DNA of 64,000 bases, from assembly GCA_035048495.1 (NCBI GenBank), contig JASUTR010000187.1, positions 62,001-126,000 of the forward strand. The letters run 5' to 3'. Each line of letters starts with the position of its first letter. The stretch's first letter is position 1. Of this stretch, positions 33,641-46,698 are shown piece after piece. This DNA comes from Euptelea pleiosperma. Lineage: Eukaryota; Streptophyta; Magnoliopsida; Ranunculales; Eupteleaceae. A model generated the notes under the pieces. That model did not search any database and was not told the DNA's origin. It saw only the letters and a list, made by a program, of their open reading frames with translations. The translations under genes were made by a program, and so were the position numbers.

Positions 33641-36147
33641 AAATAATAATATAAAAGTTGGAAGAAATATAGCAGCTCACTTGTTGTATTTTTTTACCTG
33701 TTGATTGTAGTTGTGGGTCTTGCTAGTTGGAGTTTTAGCAAGTTATTCTATGGCCAACTCAACTATTCTGGTTTTGGGGGCAATGGTACTGCAACCATGT
33801 TCTTCCGGTATTTGCATTATTGGCGGGGGTGGTTAGTGTGGTATCAAAGTTGGCATGGGGTAATCATATCAGGAATGTAGGTTGTGTTCCATGAATGTTT
33901 ACACTTCAATGTAGTCCTTGAGTTCTATAAACCAAGACCTGCACTAGAAGCTACAACAACAGAGATTGGCTATGCTTTTTGGTGGAGAAACTCAGAAGGA
34001 GGGCAGTGTTTCTTCTGTTCCTAGTGCTCTACCTGAAAACCATGCACAAAAACCACAATCCATTTCTATTTAGAATCTCGAAAACCTGAGGCTGGAGACA
34101 TTACTAATCCAAGGAAGAGCGGTGTTGTTAGACGTAACACAACTGACTGGTTCTTTAAGAACTCTTACACCCCAAACACTACCACCAATAGCAGCAGCAA
34201 GGGCAACGGTACTACAAGTAACTGGAATGGAATTCAAGCCTGGACTGATTTGCAACAATACGATGCTTTGCCTTAGTAAGCAAAAAAAAATGGAGGAAAA
34301 AGAACATCTTAAATATTATTCTTTTCTTCGTGGTTTGACTTTTTTTTTTTATGGGTTTTTTCCATTCTTGGAATATAGCTCAACATGACAAACACAAAGT
34401 GTTTTTTTCTTAAGAGGGTGAATTATAGCTGTAGTAGTTGTTGATGACGTCAATGTTCTTTTTTTTTCTTTTTGGTTTTTTGTTCCTACAAAGACGCATG
34501 ACTGTTATTGTTTATGGCACACTAAAAAAACCTACTTGAAAGTTATCTCTTCATTTTGACTCTGGAACTGATTGATATTAGTATGACTCACAACCTGCAG
34601 TATCTCTATTGATAATGGAACATTATTGTGTACGGTATGCACATTTTCTAAATTTGCAACATCTGCAGGTTAGATATCTTTCTACCAATTCACCAAAACC
34701 AACATCTGCAAAGGGCAGAAGTATTTTCTTTATTTTCGTGTAATATCTGCAAATGCCACCATTCACCAACATCATTTTGTATGATATGGCATGACACTAA
34801 TGTTGTTTCTCCCTGTTTAAAACTCATTGCCTTGTTAAGTTTTTCCTATCTTTTGTTTTTGTATTTATTCACGAACCCTATTCCATCTTAAGGAGGTACT
34901 GACTGCGAACAATAATAATCACTTCAAATCTAATATGAAAGATCTACAATTTCATAAAAGATATGAGTAGCTCTTCCTTAAAAGAACAAAGAAAAAGGTC
35001 CACTAAATGTAAAAACAATCCCATTTAGTTAGTATTTTTAGCTTATATACTAAAACACTAACTAAATTAGGCACATCAGCTAATATGAAAACATATATGT
35101 GACTTAAAGATAAGATTTTGTACTGACTAAACGCTAGCACATTGATGTAGATATGGGTACCCCATAATGGAGTAAAGAAAGGATAAAATTTTTGAGTCTT
35201 CTCTCTTTCTCTCTCTTGTCATTCACCCTTCTCTCTTATCTTTTATTTTTTTTCTCTTAGTTTGGTAAAGTTTACATTTTTAGTTAATTTTTCTAAACCC
35301 TCATAATGTGCATTCTTTCACGTATTTTCCAAGTGACCTCCAAATGAAGCTCAGTCTTGAAAACAGAAAAAGTGCATGGAAGAGAGAGAACCTTTTACAT
35401 AGGTAAGTGTTGTACCATGTTCAAATAAGGGTGGTGAATTGCACCACTTCATTTTCCTAGAACTCTTTGAAGGCATAGACTAGCGAAAACCTTGAAATTT
35501 AGGTGCATGCTTGAAAAAATATTCATAAATTTTGCAGGTTGTTTGCCTTGTGATGAGATGAACTGGCAAATGGAGGATATAAGAAGTGTGCTTGCTGGAC
35601 TGCACTATCTAATACCTTTTTCATCATCTTACTTGGGCATGGATGGTTGATCACATTGAAATTTTTCTTCATATAAAATTGTTTGTCTTTAATATGCATG
35701 CCCTCTTTGTTAATGGTTGCTTCTCTATAGTACAAAATAATTCATTGGAAATTGGGATGGAATGTGCATTTTTATGCTTAGTGTCAAACTTCTGATGATG
35801 CTTCTTAATTATTTCTATTTTCAAGTCATTTGTATAAGCCATGGATGAAAAACTGAGGAGGATAGTCATTTGCATGGTACTTCCACGTGTTGTCATGTGT
35901 CACGATATCATTGTGGAGTAAGTTGACAACTTCTGATTATGTAGGAATTTTTTTCTGTGAAGGGTGTTCATTTACAGGGAATTTTATTATTTTATTTTAT
36001 TTGTTAGTTTTGTTTCTAAAAGCAAACACTTGAGAGTTTGGCATTTGGCATCGTGAAGGAAGTCTTGGTCGTTTCAAGTTCGATTCTAATTTTCTTTGTT
36101 GTGTGATTTCCTCTTCTCTGTTTCTTTGCATTTTTGATAGTTTTTTA
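33641..36147. other. Non-coding part of element Y with small open pieces
   Basis: Mostly AT-rich. 34122-34264 is open in one frame and on the opposite strand, with no recognisable protein. 35540-35650 follows a TTTTGCAG acceptor and reads CLPCDEMNWQMEDIRSVLAG then LHYLIPFSSS before a stop; it could be a captured exon of unknown origin. No RNA gene seen. Confidence 0.4.
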
Positions 36148-36152
36148 TTGAT

Positions 36153-37103
36153 TGATATTCGCTCAAAAGTGCTTATTTTAAGCAATTATCCTTTTAGCGT
36201 TATTGCATTCTCCTACGTAAAATACTCTATTTATCTACTTTTCTACGTAAGAGTCTCTTGTGTTGCGTAGAACACACTTTTCTGGACGAAATGGTATATT
36301 TGCATGCATTAAACACATTTTCGGAAGTCTAGACATGTAGTCATTCTGATAAAGTCTCATTACGCGCTTCTTCTGTCGCAGGAAACCCCGATGGGACAAT
36401 TCTCGAGACTTGCGAGCCCACATCGATCAGGAAAGCCCATTATCAAAGCTTAAAGAGCCCACATGCTATGACTAAAAGATATGGGCCAACTATGAGGACC
36501 AAAAAGCCGGCCCAAAGAACGAAGAGAGCAGGAGAGCCAATGACCAAGAGACGGACCAAAGCGTTTAAAGCCACATGAGTCAGCAAAGAATGATAGTCGA
36601 CTCTACTGGAGAAGCGTGAGGATGGTCACAGTGAACCCTCCGCCAGTGCTTTTTTCCATTTTTTTGATACTTTTTCTCTCATCTCTTCTTATTCTCTCTC
36701 TCTTCTCTCGATCCTCGAATCTACTGACCTAACCCCAGAACTCCTACCCTTCGGCTCTATCTCATCTCCCTTAGCTTTCTGACCGTTGGATCTTCCATCG
36801 GACCATTGGATCTTCAATCGGACCGTTGGATCTCTCTAGATCCGTCGATCTACCAATCTGGGTCCCAATCAAGTCACCATCCATCCGATCGCCATCAGAC
36901 CGTCTGTCACATCATCTTGTGAGACAATGGACATCATAAATCCATGTGGGCCAGTAGCCGGGCCCATCATCATCGACCCGCTGTCCGACCAGTTAGTGGA
37001 CCCCATGAATTTCCAAAGAATTTTAATTAAATTTCAAAAAAACGGGGGGTCCACTAATTGAGGAGATTCCCCATAGAAAAGTAGATTTTTACTTAAAAAA
37101 AAA

Positions 37104-37157
<54 letters not shown>

Positions 37158-38030
37158 TTTTATTTTCAAAAATACCCTATTTCCATTAAAGAAAATAGGG
37201 AGCTTTATAAGAGGAGGGAGAAGGGTTCGTTCGAACCCTAATCCCCCTCCAATCTCTTCCTCTCCTTCGCCCAAAACTTCCCCGACGTTTTCGGCGCTTC
37301 CTCCTCCTTCTTCTTCTTCTCCTCCACTCCTTCCTCTCCGGCGAGCCACCACCGGACTGGTACGCCGGCCGTTCCTCCTCTTCTTCTTCTTCTTCTTCTT
37401 CTTCTTCTTCTTCTTCTTCTTCCTCTTCATCTGTTCCCCTTGCTGCTGCGTGCAGCATCATTTCCGCCGCCTGCAACCACCGTCTTCTTCATCTCTTACC
37501 GGAGTTGCAGCCTGCAACTCCGGTCGTCTTCTACGGCGAGAAACAAAAACGGTGTTGCCAGGGAGGAGGATCTGCTGGAGGTGTTGCCTGTGGAACGGTC
37601 TTCAACTCCAGACCAACCACCGTCTTCTTCCATTACGGACAGACCTTCAACTCCACTGGTTGCAAATCTGCTTTTTTTTTTCGGTCACCTCTGTGAGTGC
37701 TCCACTACCGTCAACCTCAAACACCACCGTCTCTAGTTCGTCTCTACATTCCTTCGCCGGAGTTGCAGGTAGCAACTCCAGCCGTTCTTCCTCCTCCTTC
37801 TCCGCTTCTTCTTCTTCATCTGTCTTCACCGCCTTGCTCACCGAAGTTGCACCTGCAACTTCCGGCCACCACCACCGCTTGTCACCCCTTCCCTTTCTGC
37901 CTTATCATCTTTCCTCCATGCTTGCTGCCTCTCAGCACATCACGTTTCAGTGTGTTACAGGCCAGCAACTCGACATGATCTGCAGCACTTTGGACCTGCT
38001 ACATCGCTGTATTCTTGCTGTTCCTCTCTG
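36153..38030 (+). repeat. Truncated 5' LTR of element 2
   Basis: It matches 45708-47569 of the 3' LTR and then stops at TTCCTCTCTG. The last ~842 bases of the LTR, the primer-binding site and most of the leader are missing, and the next base corresponds to ~22165 of element 1. A longer TA microsatellite (37108-37149) accounts for most of the length difference. A CTT run lies at 37378-37421, and the 12-bp-arm hairpin is at 37499. Confidence 0.9.
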
Positions 38031-38054
38031 GCAACATTTTGCCAAGTATAGAGC

Positions 38055-41000
38055 TTGCCTCATTCGCGTATGCCCGTTTGGAATCGTCCGAACAAACGCT
38101 TGGTTCGATCTGAGAATCACGTACCTACAGTGGATCCTCCACTGAATTCTTCCCCATCTCTTTCCCCACCCGCCTCCCCCAGTACTACTACCTTTGTAGT
38201 CATGGCAGTCGAACGACCTCTTATCGAGACGTTCGCTCCTATCTCTGCCAATCCGCCCACTTGCATTGTTCTCCCACCTACTACGGCGGTACAGTTCGAG
38301 ATCAGGCCACAGACGATCCAAATGCTGCCAACCTTTCGCGGTCTCCCAAGAGAAGACCCTTATTCCCATATTAGGGAATTCCAACATGTCATCCTACTTT
38401 TCAAGAATCAGAACCTTGATGATGACAATGTCCGTTTGCGAGTTTTTCCATTCTCGCTCAAAGATCGAGCCTCAGATTGGCTTTACTCCTTACCCGCTGA
38501 TTCAATCAGCAGTTGGAAAGAGTTAGTGGGCAAATTCATGTCTAAATTCTACCCCATGACTCGGACCAACCAAATGAAGCAACTCATCCAGGACTTTCGA
38601 CAGAAGTCCGATGAGAAATTTTTTGAAGCGTGGGATAGATTCCAAGACTACCTGACTAAGTGCCCCCACCATAGCATCAACAAGGGCAATCTTGTCCATG
38701 TCTTCTATAAGGGACTTACTGATGAGTCCCGGACCATGGTAGAGTCAATGTGCCAAGGAAAATTCCTGCACCAAACTCTGACCGATGCATACAAATTCTT
38801 GGGAGAGTTTGGAGAAAACTCTCAACATTGGACGACTGACTCAGAGTTTAGTCGAACCACTTCAGTCCAAAGGACAACCAAGGGACATGATGCTACAGCT
38901 GATACTAAGCTTCGATCTGTCATTCAAGAGTTGAGCAAGTCAGTCTCGGCACTGGCTGTGTCTGTACAAAAGCCTACTCAACAATCTACCCCAGTCATGC
39001 ATGTGGGACACGAGAGCCCTATGGAATTCTGCACCCTCTGTCTGCAACCCTCCCATACTACTGAGCATTGTCCTTTGAATGAAGGATGGTCTAATCCTCT
39101 TCAGGAGGAAGTTTGTGCTTTCAGCACATACAAACCACCCACTCAGAACTCATATAGTCAATCTTATCATCCGGACACGAGAAACCACCCTAACTTCTCT
39201 TGGAGGCCTCAGTCTACTCAACCACAACCTCCACGTCAACCTCAGAGCATGTATCCTCCTGGGTTCAATCAACCCAATAGGCAATTCAATCAGGGACAAT
39301 ATCAGCAGAATCAGTACCCATCTACTCAGAACCAGCAGTTCCAACAAGGTCAATACTCTGGACAACAGAGCACATTTCAGAACCAACAGATTGTCCCAAC
39401 TAATTCTTCCGCCTATAACTATAATGCCCCGATGAGCTCGAGTCGCGAATTGGTGCCTCAGCTCCCATTAGCTGCTCCCCAACAGTCGGTCCCCAAACCC
39501 GGTATCGAGGACCTTCTAGCTCAACTCATTACTCAATCTATGCAACGCCTAGAGCAACAGCAACAGCAATCCATGCTTCGTCTAGAGCAACGCTTAGGTA
39601 ACCTGGAAGCTGAGAAAGCTAAAGGCATCTTCCCTAGCCAACCCATCGCTAACCCAAAAGGAAATGCCAAAGGAGCAGTATATGAGATCGGTTCCCAATC
39701 TCAAAGCCAGAATGAGAATTGTCAAGGGGAGGTGCAAGCTGTAACCACCCTACGATCTGGAAAAACTGTGGACATGGGAGTCCAACCACCACCGGTGCCA
39801 TCTCCAGCACCCATCACTCGCACCGTGGAAACTAGTCCAAATCCTACCTCTGCTTCTTCTACCTCTGCACCAACATCAGATATCCCTGTGCAGAAATCTA
39901 AGGCTAAAGACAAATCCATTTGTCGAGTAAAGCCTCCCTTCCCAGACAGACTTGTCCAAGATAAGCGGGATCAGCAATTCTCTGAGATCTTAGATGTCTT
40001 TAAAGACGTCCAGATCAATATCCCATTCCTTTCTGCTATCAAGCAAATCCCCTCTTATGCCAAATTCCTCAAGGACTTGTGCACAGTTAAGCGGCGTACG
40101 CATGTACCCAAAGCTGCCTTCTTGGCCGAAAAAGCTACTGCGTTCATTCAACGCAACAGTGTGATCAAACACAAGGATCCAGGTAGCCCAACTGTCCAAT
40201 GTGAAATTGGCGACAACTTTAGCTGCACTGCCTTGCTAGATTTAGGGGCTAGCGTTAACCTCATACCATTTTCGGTATATCAGCAGTTAGGACTGAAAGA
40301 TATGAAGCCTACCAATGTCACCCTGAAATTGGCTGATCAGTCCATCAAGATTCCACGAGGAATCATTGAAGATGTCCTAGTAAAAGTCGCTGACTTTTAT
40401 TATCCTGTGGACTTTATCATTCTAGACACCGAGCCATGTCAGGATAACCGCATTCCGGTCATCTTAGGCCGTCCATTCCTTGCCACTGCGAATGCACACA
40501 TCGGGTGCCGGGATGGAAACATGTCCATTGCTTTCGGAAACCTCAAAGCTGAGGTCAATATCTTTCGTCTAATGCAACAGGATGCCGATCGCGATGTGGC
40601 CGATGAAATGTGTGCCGTTGAGAGTCTAATCCCGGACTCCACCGAAGATATTCTTAAGCAGTGTCTAGAACACTTTGGAGCTGACTTTGCAACAGAATCA
40701 GCTATTTCCGATCTCAATGATCTTTTGGAGACTGCTCCACTGATAGAGATCCCTGCTCCACTCATCGAGTTCGAGCCTCTGATAACCATGGCCAGAGAAC
40801 CCATCCTTCCTTTACCTACTGAAGTCATACCTCTTCAATCCGTGTCTTCTGTGACACCTATTTCTACTCCATCTGCTCCAATATTGGAGCTCAAGCCACT
40901 TCCAACAGATCTTTCCTATGCCTATCTTGGTCCTAAGGAAACCTACCCTGTCATTATTGCTTCCGCTTTGTCTGAGAGTGAACGTAAAAAACTTCTCGAG

Positions 41001-41576
41001 CTGCTCAACGAGCACAAATCTGCGATAGGTTGGACTATAGATGATATTCGTGGCATAGACCCCTCGGTGTGCCAACATCACATCTATCTTGAGGATGAAT
41101 CCAAAACCTCTCGAGAACACCAGAGGAGGTTGAACCCCGTCTTGAAGGATGTAGTCCGGGACGAGGTCCTTAAACTGTTAGATGCGGGTATCATTTACCC
41201 CATCTCCGATAGCAAATGGGTGAGTCCTATTCATGTCGTCCCTAAAAAGGCAGGATTCATAGTTGTGGAAAATGAGAACAAGGAAATGGTAACCCAGCGC
41301 CTGAAGAAAGGGTGGAGAGTCTGCATCGATTACCGACGACTCAACACCAACACTAGGAAGGACCATTTTCCTTTACCCTTCATAGACCAAATGTTGGAGA
41401 GACTAGCAGGTCACTCCTATTACTGCTTCCTCGATGGTTACTCAGGGTATAATCAAATACCAATCGCCCCTGAGGATCACGAGAAGACAACCTTCACTTG
41501 TCCCTTTGGCACTTTTGCCTACAAGCGCATGCCCTTTGGCCTCTGCAATGCACCGCGACCTTTCAAAGGTGTATGA
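38055..41576 (+). pseudogene. Gag-protease-RT (N-terminal half) of element 2
   Basis: A 1,173-codon open frame. The natural gag start is probably Met50 (38202), which aligns with the ATG of element 1; the first 49 codons are leader read through after the deletion. Gag fold ~95-270; zinc knuckle C326-x2-C329-x4-H334-x4-C339; Gln-rich linker and coiled coil ~480-530; protease active site DLGAS at 729-733; long spacer; RT from ~1030 with SPIHVVPKK, WRVCIDYRRLN and LDGYSGYNQI. Near 41553 one base is missing within the conserved [10 protein letters not shown] region, and the frame runs to a stop at 41574. It makes virus-like particle proteins and starts reverse transcription in intact relatives; here it is broken. 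Confidence 0.92.
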
Positions 41577-42466
41577 TGAGCATATTCTCTGACATGGTGG
41601 AAAAATTTCTCGAAGTCTTTATGGACGACTTCTCAGTTTTTGGGTCATCCTTTGATGACTGTCTGAACCATCTAGGGCTTGTACTTCACCGCTGTCAGGA
41701 CAAGCGACTTGTCCTCAATTGGGAGAAATGCCACTTCATGGTGAAGAAGGGCATTGTTCTGGGACATGTCATTTCCCATCAGGGCATTGAGGTCGACAAA
41801 GCTAAAATCAATATCATCTCGACCTTGCCCATTCCTAAGTCCGTGCGTGACATCCGGTCCTTTTTGGGACACGGAGGATTCTATAGGAGATTCATCAAGG
41901 ACTTCTCTCAAATCGCTCGACCTCTGTCCCATCTCCTGGCTAAAGATAGTCCTTTCGACTTTAATGCTGACTGTGTCAAGGCATTCGAGCATCTCAAATC
42001 TGAGCTCACTACTGCGCCCATTATCCGTCCCCCGGACTGGACTCTACCTTTTGAGGTAATGTGCGATGCTTCTGACTACGCGTTAGGCGCTGTTCTAGGG
42101 CAGAGAGTTGACAAAAGGTCACACGTGATCTACTACGCGAGCAAAACTCTTAACTCTGCCCAAATAAATTACTCTACCACTGAGAAAGAACTCCTGGCGG
42201 TAGTCTTCGCCCTTGATAAATTCCGTCAGTACCTCTTAGCCACTAAGGTGGTTGTGTACACTGATCATGCAGCCCTTCGTTATCTCATGTCGAAAAAGGA
42301 AACCAAACCTCGATTAATTCGATGGATTCTCTTACTGCAGGAATTCGACCTCGAGATTAAGGATAAGAAAGGAACTGAGAATGTAGTGGCTGATCACTTG
42401 TCTAGACTGACTTTAGAGTCATCCTTCGACACCCAGCCCATCCCTGAAACCTTTCCAGACGAATAA
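41556..42466 (+). pseudogene. RT C-terminal half and RNase H of element 2
   Basis: This continues pol in the shifted frame. The RT catalytic box is FMDDFSVFG, with the two Asp codons at 41624 and 41627. There follow [18 protein letters not shown] and [14 protein letters not shown], then RNase H of the gypsy type with [11 protein letters not shown] (first Asp ~42065), [13 protein letters not shown] (Glu) and [11 protein letters not shown] (Asp). All catalytic residues are present. It ends in a TAA at 42464 where relatives read through into integrase. The frameshift to the left and the stop to the right isolate it. Confidence 0.92.
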
Positions 42467-43378
42467 CTGTTCGCCATCTCTGTTAATCCTTGGTATGCTG
42501 ACATTGTCAACTACCTTGTCACCGAAGAAATGCCTTCACACTGATCAAAACAGGACAAAAGCCAATTCCTAGCAAGAGTTAAGTACTACTCTTGGGATGA
42601 CCCTTATTTGTATAAATACTGTCCTGACCAGATCATTCGTCTCTGTGTCCCTGAGTCGGACCAACTCAGTATCTTGTCCTCGTGTCATGACCAACCTTGT
42701 GGTGGTCATTTCAGTACTAAGAAAACTGCAGAAAAAGTTCTGCAATGCGGATTCTACTGGCCCACATTATTTAAAGATGTCCATATCTATAGCAAAACTT
42801 GTCCTAATTGCCAGCATCTAGGCCGCATCTCCCAGAGGAACATGATGCCCCTAACTCCCATCCAGGTCGATGAAATATTTGACATTTGGGGCATCGACTT
42901 CATGGGCCCCTTTCCAGTTTCCTATGATTTTGAGTACATTCTCCTTGCGGTAGACTATGTATCCAAATGGATAGAAGCCATTCCCACCAAGACCAATGAC
43001 CACAAAGTGGTGGTCAAATTCCTAAAGGAGTTCATCTTCGCCAGATTCGGTGCCCCTAAGGCCATCATTAGTGATGGGGGCACCCATTTCTGCAATAGGA
43101 TATTCGAGAAATTAATGAAAAAGTATGGGGTAACCCACAAAGTTGCCCTAGCTTATCATCAGCAGACTAGTGGTCAAGTGGAGGTTTCTAATCGTCAGAT
43201 CAAGCAGATCTTGGAGAAGACAGTCAATACCACACGTAAAGACTGGTCTACTCGTCTCACTGATGCTTTATGGGCATACAGAACCGCCTACAAGACCCCA
43301 CTCAATATGTCTCCCTATCGTCTCGTCTTTGGGAAACCCTGTCATCTTCCGGTAGAGATCGAACATCGTGCCCTGTAG
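42467..43378 (+). pseudogene. Integrase of element 2
   Basis: Same frame as the RT half after stops at 42464 and 42542. The zinc-binding domain reads [15 protein letters not shown] ... CPNCQ (42683-42823). The catalytic core has Asp at 42896 (GIDFMGP), Asp at 43073 (ISDGGTHF) and Glu at 43181 (GQVEVSN), giving 35 residues between the last two, the standard DD35E spacing. It joins element DNA to the chromosome in active relatives. A TAG at 43376 cuts off the C-terminal domain. Confidence 0.92.
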
Positions 43379-43789
43379 GCCATTAAGAAACTCAACTTCG
43401 ACCTCGACTCTGCAGGGGAGGAGAGAAAACTTCAAATGAATGAGTTAGAAGAACTCAGAAATGATGCCTACAACTTGTCCAAGAATTACAAAGCAAAAAT
43501 GAAGTGGATACATGACAAGAGCATCCTCAGGAAAGAGTTCCATCCAGGACAGAAGGTCCTTCTTTATAATTCTCGTCTCCATCTCTTCCCTGGCAAACTG
43601 AAATCTAGGTGGACCGGTCCTTATACGGTCACCGCAGTCACACCCTTTGGGGCAATCACTATTGAGGATCCCAAGGATCACTCCTCATTCCAGGTAAATG
43701 GCCAGCGTCTTAAGCAATTCCATGAACTTGATGTATCGTTCATTCAGACTTTTGAAATTGATCTCATCGATCTTGTCTATGTCGACTGA
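43379..43789 (+). pseudogene. Integrase C-terminal domain of element 2
   Basis: The frame continues after the TAG at 43376: a basic linker (KNYKAKMKWIHDK), PGQKVLLYNSR, then WTGPYTVTAVTPFGAITIED, the GPY/F module typical of Ty3/gypsy integrases. It ends at TGA 43787-43789. No chromodomain is seen, as expected of Athila-type elements. Confidence 0.88.
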
Positions 43790-45707
43790 TGATCCACTCA
43801 GTCTCCTGTGCTCCAACTTGGTTGGGGGTGCCAGTCACCCCCGTCATGTCTGGCTGAAGACGTAAAACTTAGCGCTTTCGGAAAGGCAATTCCGGTATTC
43901 CTAGAGTACATGAGTCTCATGCATTTGTTATTACTGTTATATCTCTGGCAATGCAGGTACATTCATTCTTCCGATCATCAGGTACCACACACTGTCGAGT
44001 TTCTGCCGACTTGGTAACATCCTCCCTGAACCTTTGCATCATCGTCACCGATTTTTCATCATTTTATGTCCCGGTCATGAGCACCGAGGACGGTGCTATA
44101 TTTTGGTTGGGGGTGGGGTATTTACCAAAACTCATGTCTTCATTTTGATAAAAAAAAAAAAACTTTTTATTTTTGGGGTGATTTCCGATGTTCTCCAAAA
44201 GTTTTCTAGAATTTAAAAAAAAAATGTGTCAAATACCCTGACTTTGATTAGCTAAAAACCTTCGTTAAGTCAGTATTGAGGATGTCAATTTTTGTTTAAA
44301 GTTAGCGTTGAGTCAAGTCAAGCGTGACTACAGCAGGTTTGAAAACTCAGAAAAACTCATATTCGGCACAATTGTACACTATCAATATCAGAGTCACCCT
44401 AAGTTTAGAAATTCTGGAGATCCTGTGAGAATAATTGTGGAGACCTAACCCAGTGAGCTTTCGAGCCTTTAATCAATTCAGAGTGTTATACAACAATTCT
44501 GAGTCACAAGATGACTCACTATTCTTCATGCCCGCAATATTCGTTGAGAGATCTCATTATCTTTTGCTTCGATCATAAAACTCGGAACGACATCAACATT
44601 GGATTACTACGACAGAACCTTCTCTATATCCAGTCAAGACAGTATACATGATAGTACAAACCCTAGAAAATGATTTAGGCCATTTTTTCTGAACCATTCA
44701 GCCTTTTTACTCACCTGAATTATACTTCACTAGAAACCCTTTGAACCTTTCTATAAAAGCCTTTTCTTTGCAAACCCATGAACCTAAAATCTAGTCCAGC
44801 TACGAAACATAACTGGCTACCCTTATTTTGAGATGAAAAAAAAAAAAAAATAACTGATGTGGGTGTACCGTGAAAAAAAAAAGTAAAGAAGAAGAATCAA
44901 AAGGAAAAGAAAGTGGTTCAAGCCAAAAACAAAATATAGAAAGAAAGTATGAAGAAGAGCTGAAAAGAAATTGAGCAGTCTCAGAAATATCAAGAAAAAG
45001 AGAAAAATACGAAAAAAGGAAAAAGAACCAGATAATGGTGTTACGCCGCAGGAAAAATTCTAGAAAAGGACAATATCCTCTCAACATCTTTGAAATCCTG
45101 CATTCCTTTATCTCTCTACACCTGACCTAAGCCTCATTACAACCCAGGAAAGTCCTACTTGATTCTAGGATAGTACGATCATAAAATGTGGAGATTGGAG
45201 AAAGAGAAGCTATAGAGTTTGATCTGACGTTCCCGAGTGAAGTGGTATTCCAATCATGAGATCTTCTTCTGTTAAAGATGTCCTTCCTTCAAATAATACA
45301 TATGTGAGATCTTTACTTTCATCAACACATCTCCTCACATATAAATTGAGAGAAAAGAAGAAAACCCTTCTTGTGTGATTCTATTCTGAGTGCTAAAAAT
45401 GTGAGATTTGAGGTCGAGGCATAAAAACTTAGAGGTGATCTGGAAATCTTTACTGTCGGATGATGAGAATGTTGAGCACACACACACGCAGAGTCTGACT
45501 ATTCTGGGTCATGATTATCAGTCTGTAGTCTTGCTAAAACTCTCCAACTCTTCGCTAGCATGTAACTATTTTTGCATCCATTCAATGATTTGACGAACGG
45601 TGTTTTCCTTGAGCTAATGTGAAAGTGTGCAGCATGTGCAGAGCCCTTTTAATCTCATTTATTTCGCACTAATTGCCAAGGATTGGCAATATGCTGGTTG
45701 GGGGTTG
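43790..45707 (+). other. 3' non-coding region of element 2 with three GGTTGGGGGT motifs
   Basis: Closely similar to 24190-26112 of element 1. GGTTGGGGGT is at 43820, 44105 and 45696; the first two are 285 bases apart in both elements, and the last, next to the LTR, serves as polypurine tract. No envelope-like ORF; purine-rich 44850-45030 gives spurious antisense frames. Confidence 0.8.
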
Positions 45708-46667
45708 TGATATTCGCTCAAAAGTGCTTATTTTAAGCAATTATCCTTTTAGCGTTATTGCATTCTCCTACGTAAAATACTCTATTTATCTACTTTTCTA
45801 CGTAAGAGTCTCTTGTGTTGCGTAGAACACACTTTTCTGGACGAAATGGTATATTTGCATGCATTAAACACATTTTCGGAAGTCTAGACATGTAGTCATT
45901 CTGATAAAGTCTCATTACGCGCTTCTTCTGTCGCAGGAAACCCCGATGGGACAATTCTCGAGACTTGCGAGCCCACATCGATCAGGAAAGCCCATTATCA
46001 AAGCTTAAAGAGCCCACATGCTATGACTAAAAGATATGGGCCAACTATGAGGACCAAAAAGCCGGCCCAAAGAACGAAGAGAGCAGGAGAGCCAATGACC
46101 AAGAGACGGACCAAAGCGTTTAAAGCCACATGAGTCAGCAAAGAATGATAGTCGACTCTACTGGAGAAGCGTGAGGATGGTCACAGTGAACCCTCCGCCA
46201 GTGCTTTTTTCCATTTTTTTGATACTTTTTCTCTCATCTCTTCTTATTCTCTCTCTCTCTTCATCTCTCGATCCTCGAATCTACTGACCTAACCCCAGAA
46301 CTCCTACCCTTCGGCTCTATCTCATCTCCCTTAGCTTTCTGACCGTTGGATCTTCCATCGGACCATTGGATCTTCAATCGGACTGTTGGATCTCTCTAGA
46401 TCCGTCGATCTACCAATCTGGGTCCCAATCAAGTCACCATCCATCCGATCGCCATCAGACCGTCTGTCACATCATCTTGTGAGACAATGGACATCATAAA
46501 TCCATGTGGGCCAGTAGCCGGGCCCATCATCATCGACCCGCTGTCCGACCAGTTAGTGGACCCCGTGAATTTCCAAAGAATTTTAATTAAATTTCAAAAA
46601 AATGGGGGGTCCACTAATTGAGGAGATTCCCCATAGAAAAGTAGATTTTTACTTAAAAAAAAAAATA

Positions 46668-46698
<31 letters not shown>

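Noticed and set aside
37450..38145. 231-aa frame ending upstream of gag
   Set aside because: Same LTR low-complexity sequence read across the deletion junction; no homology to gag.
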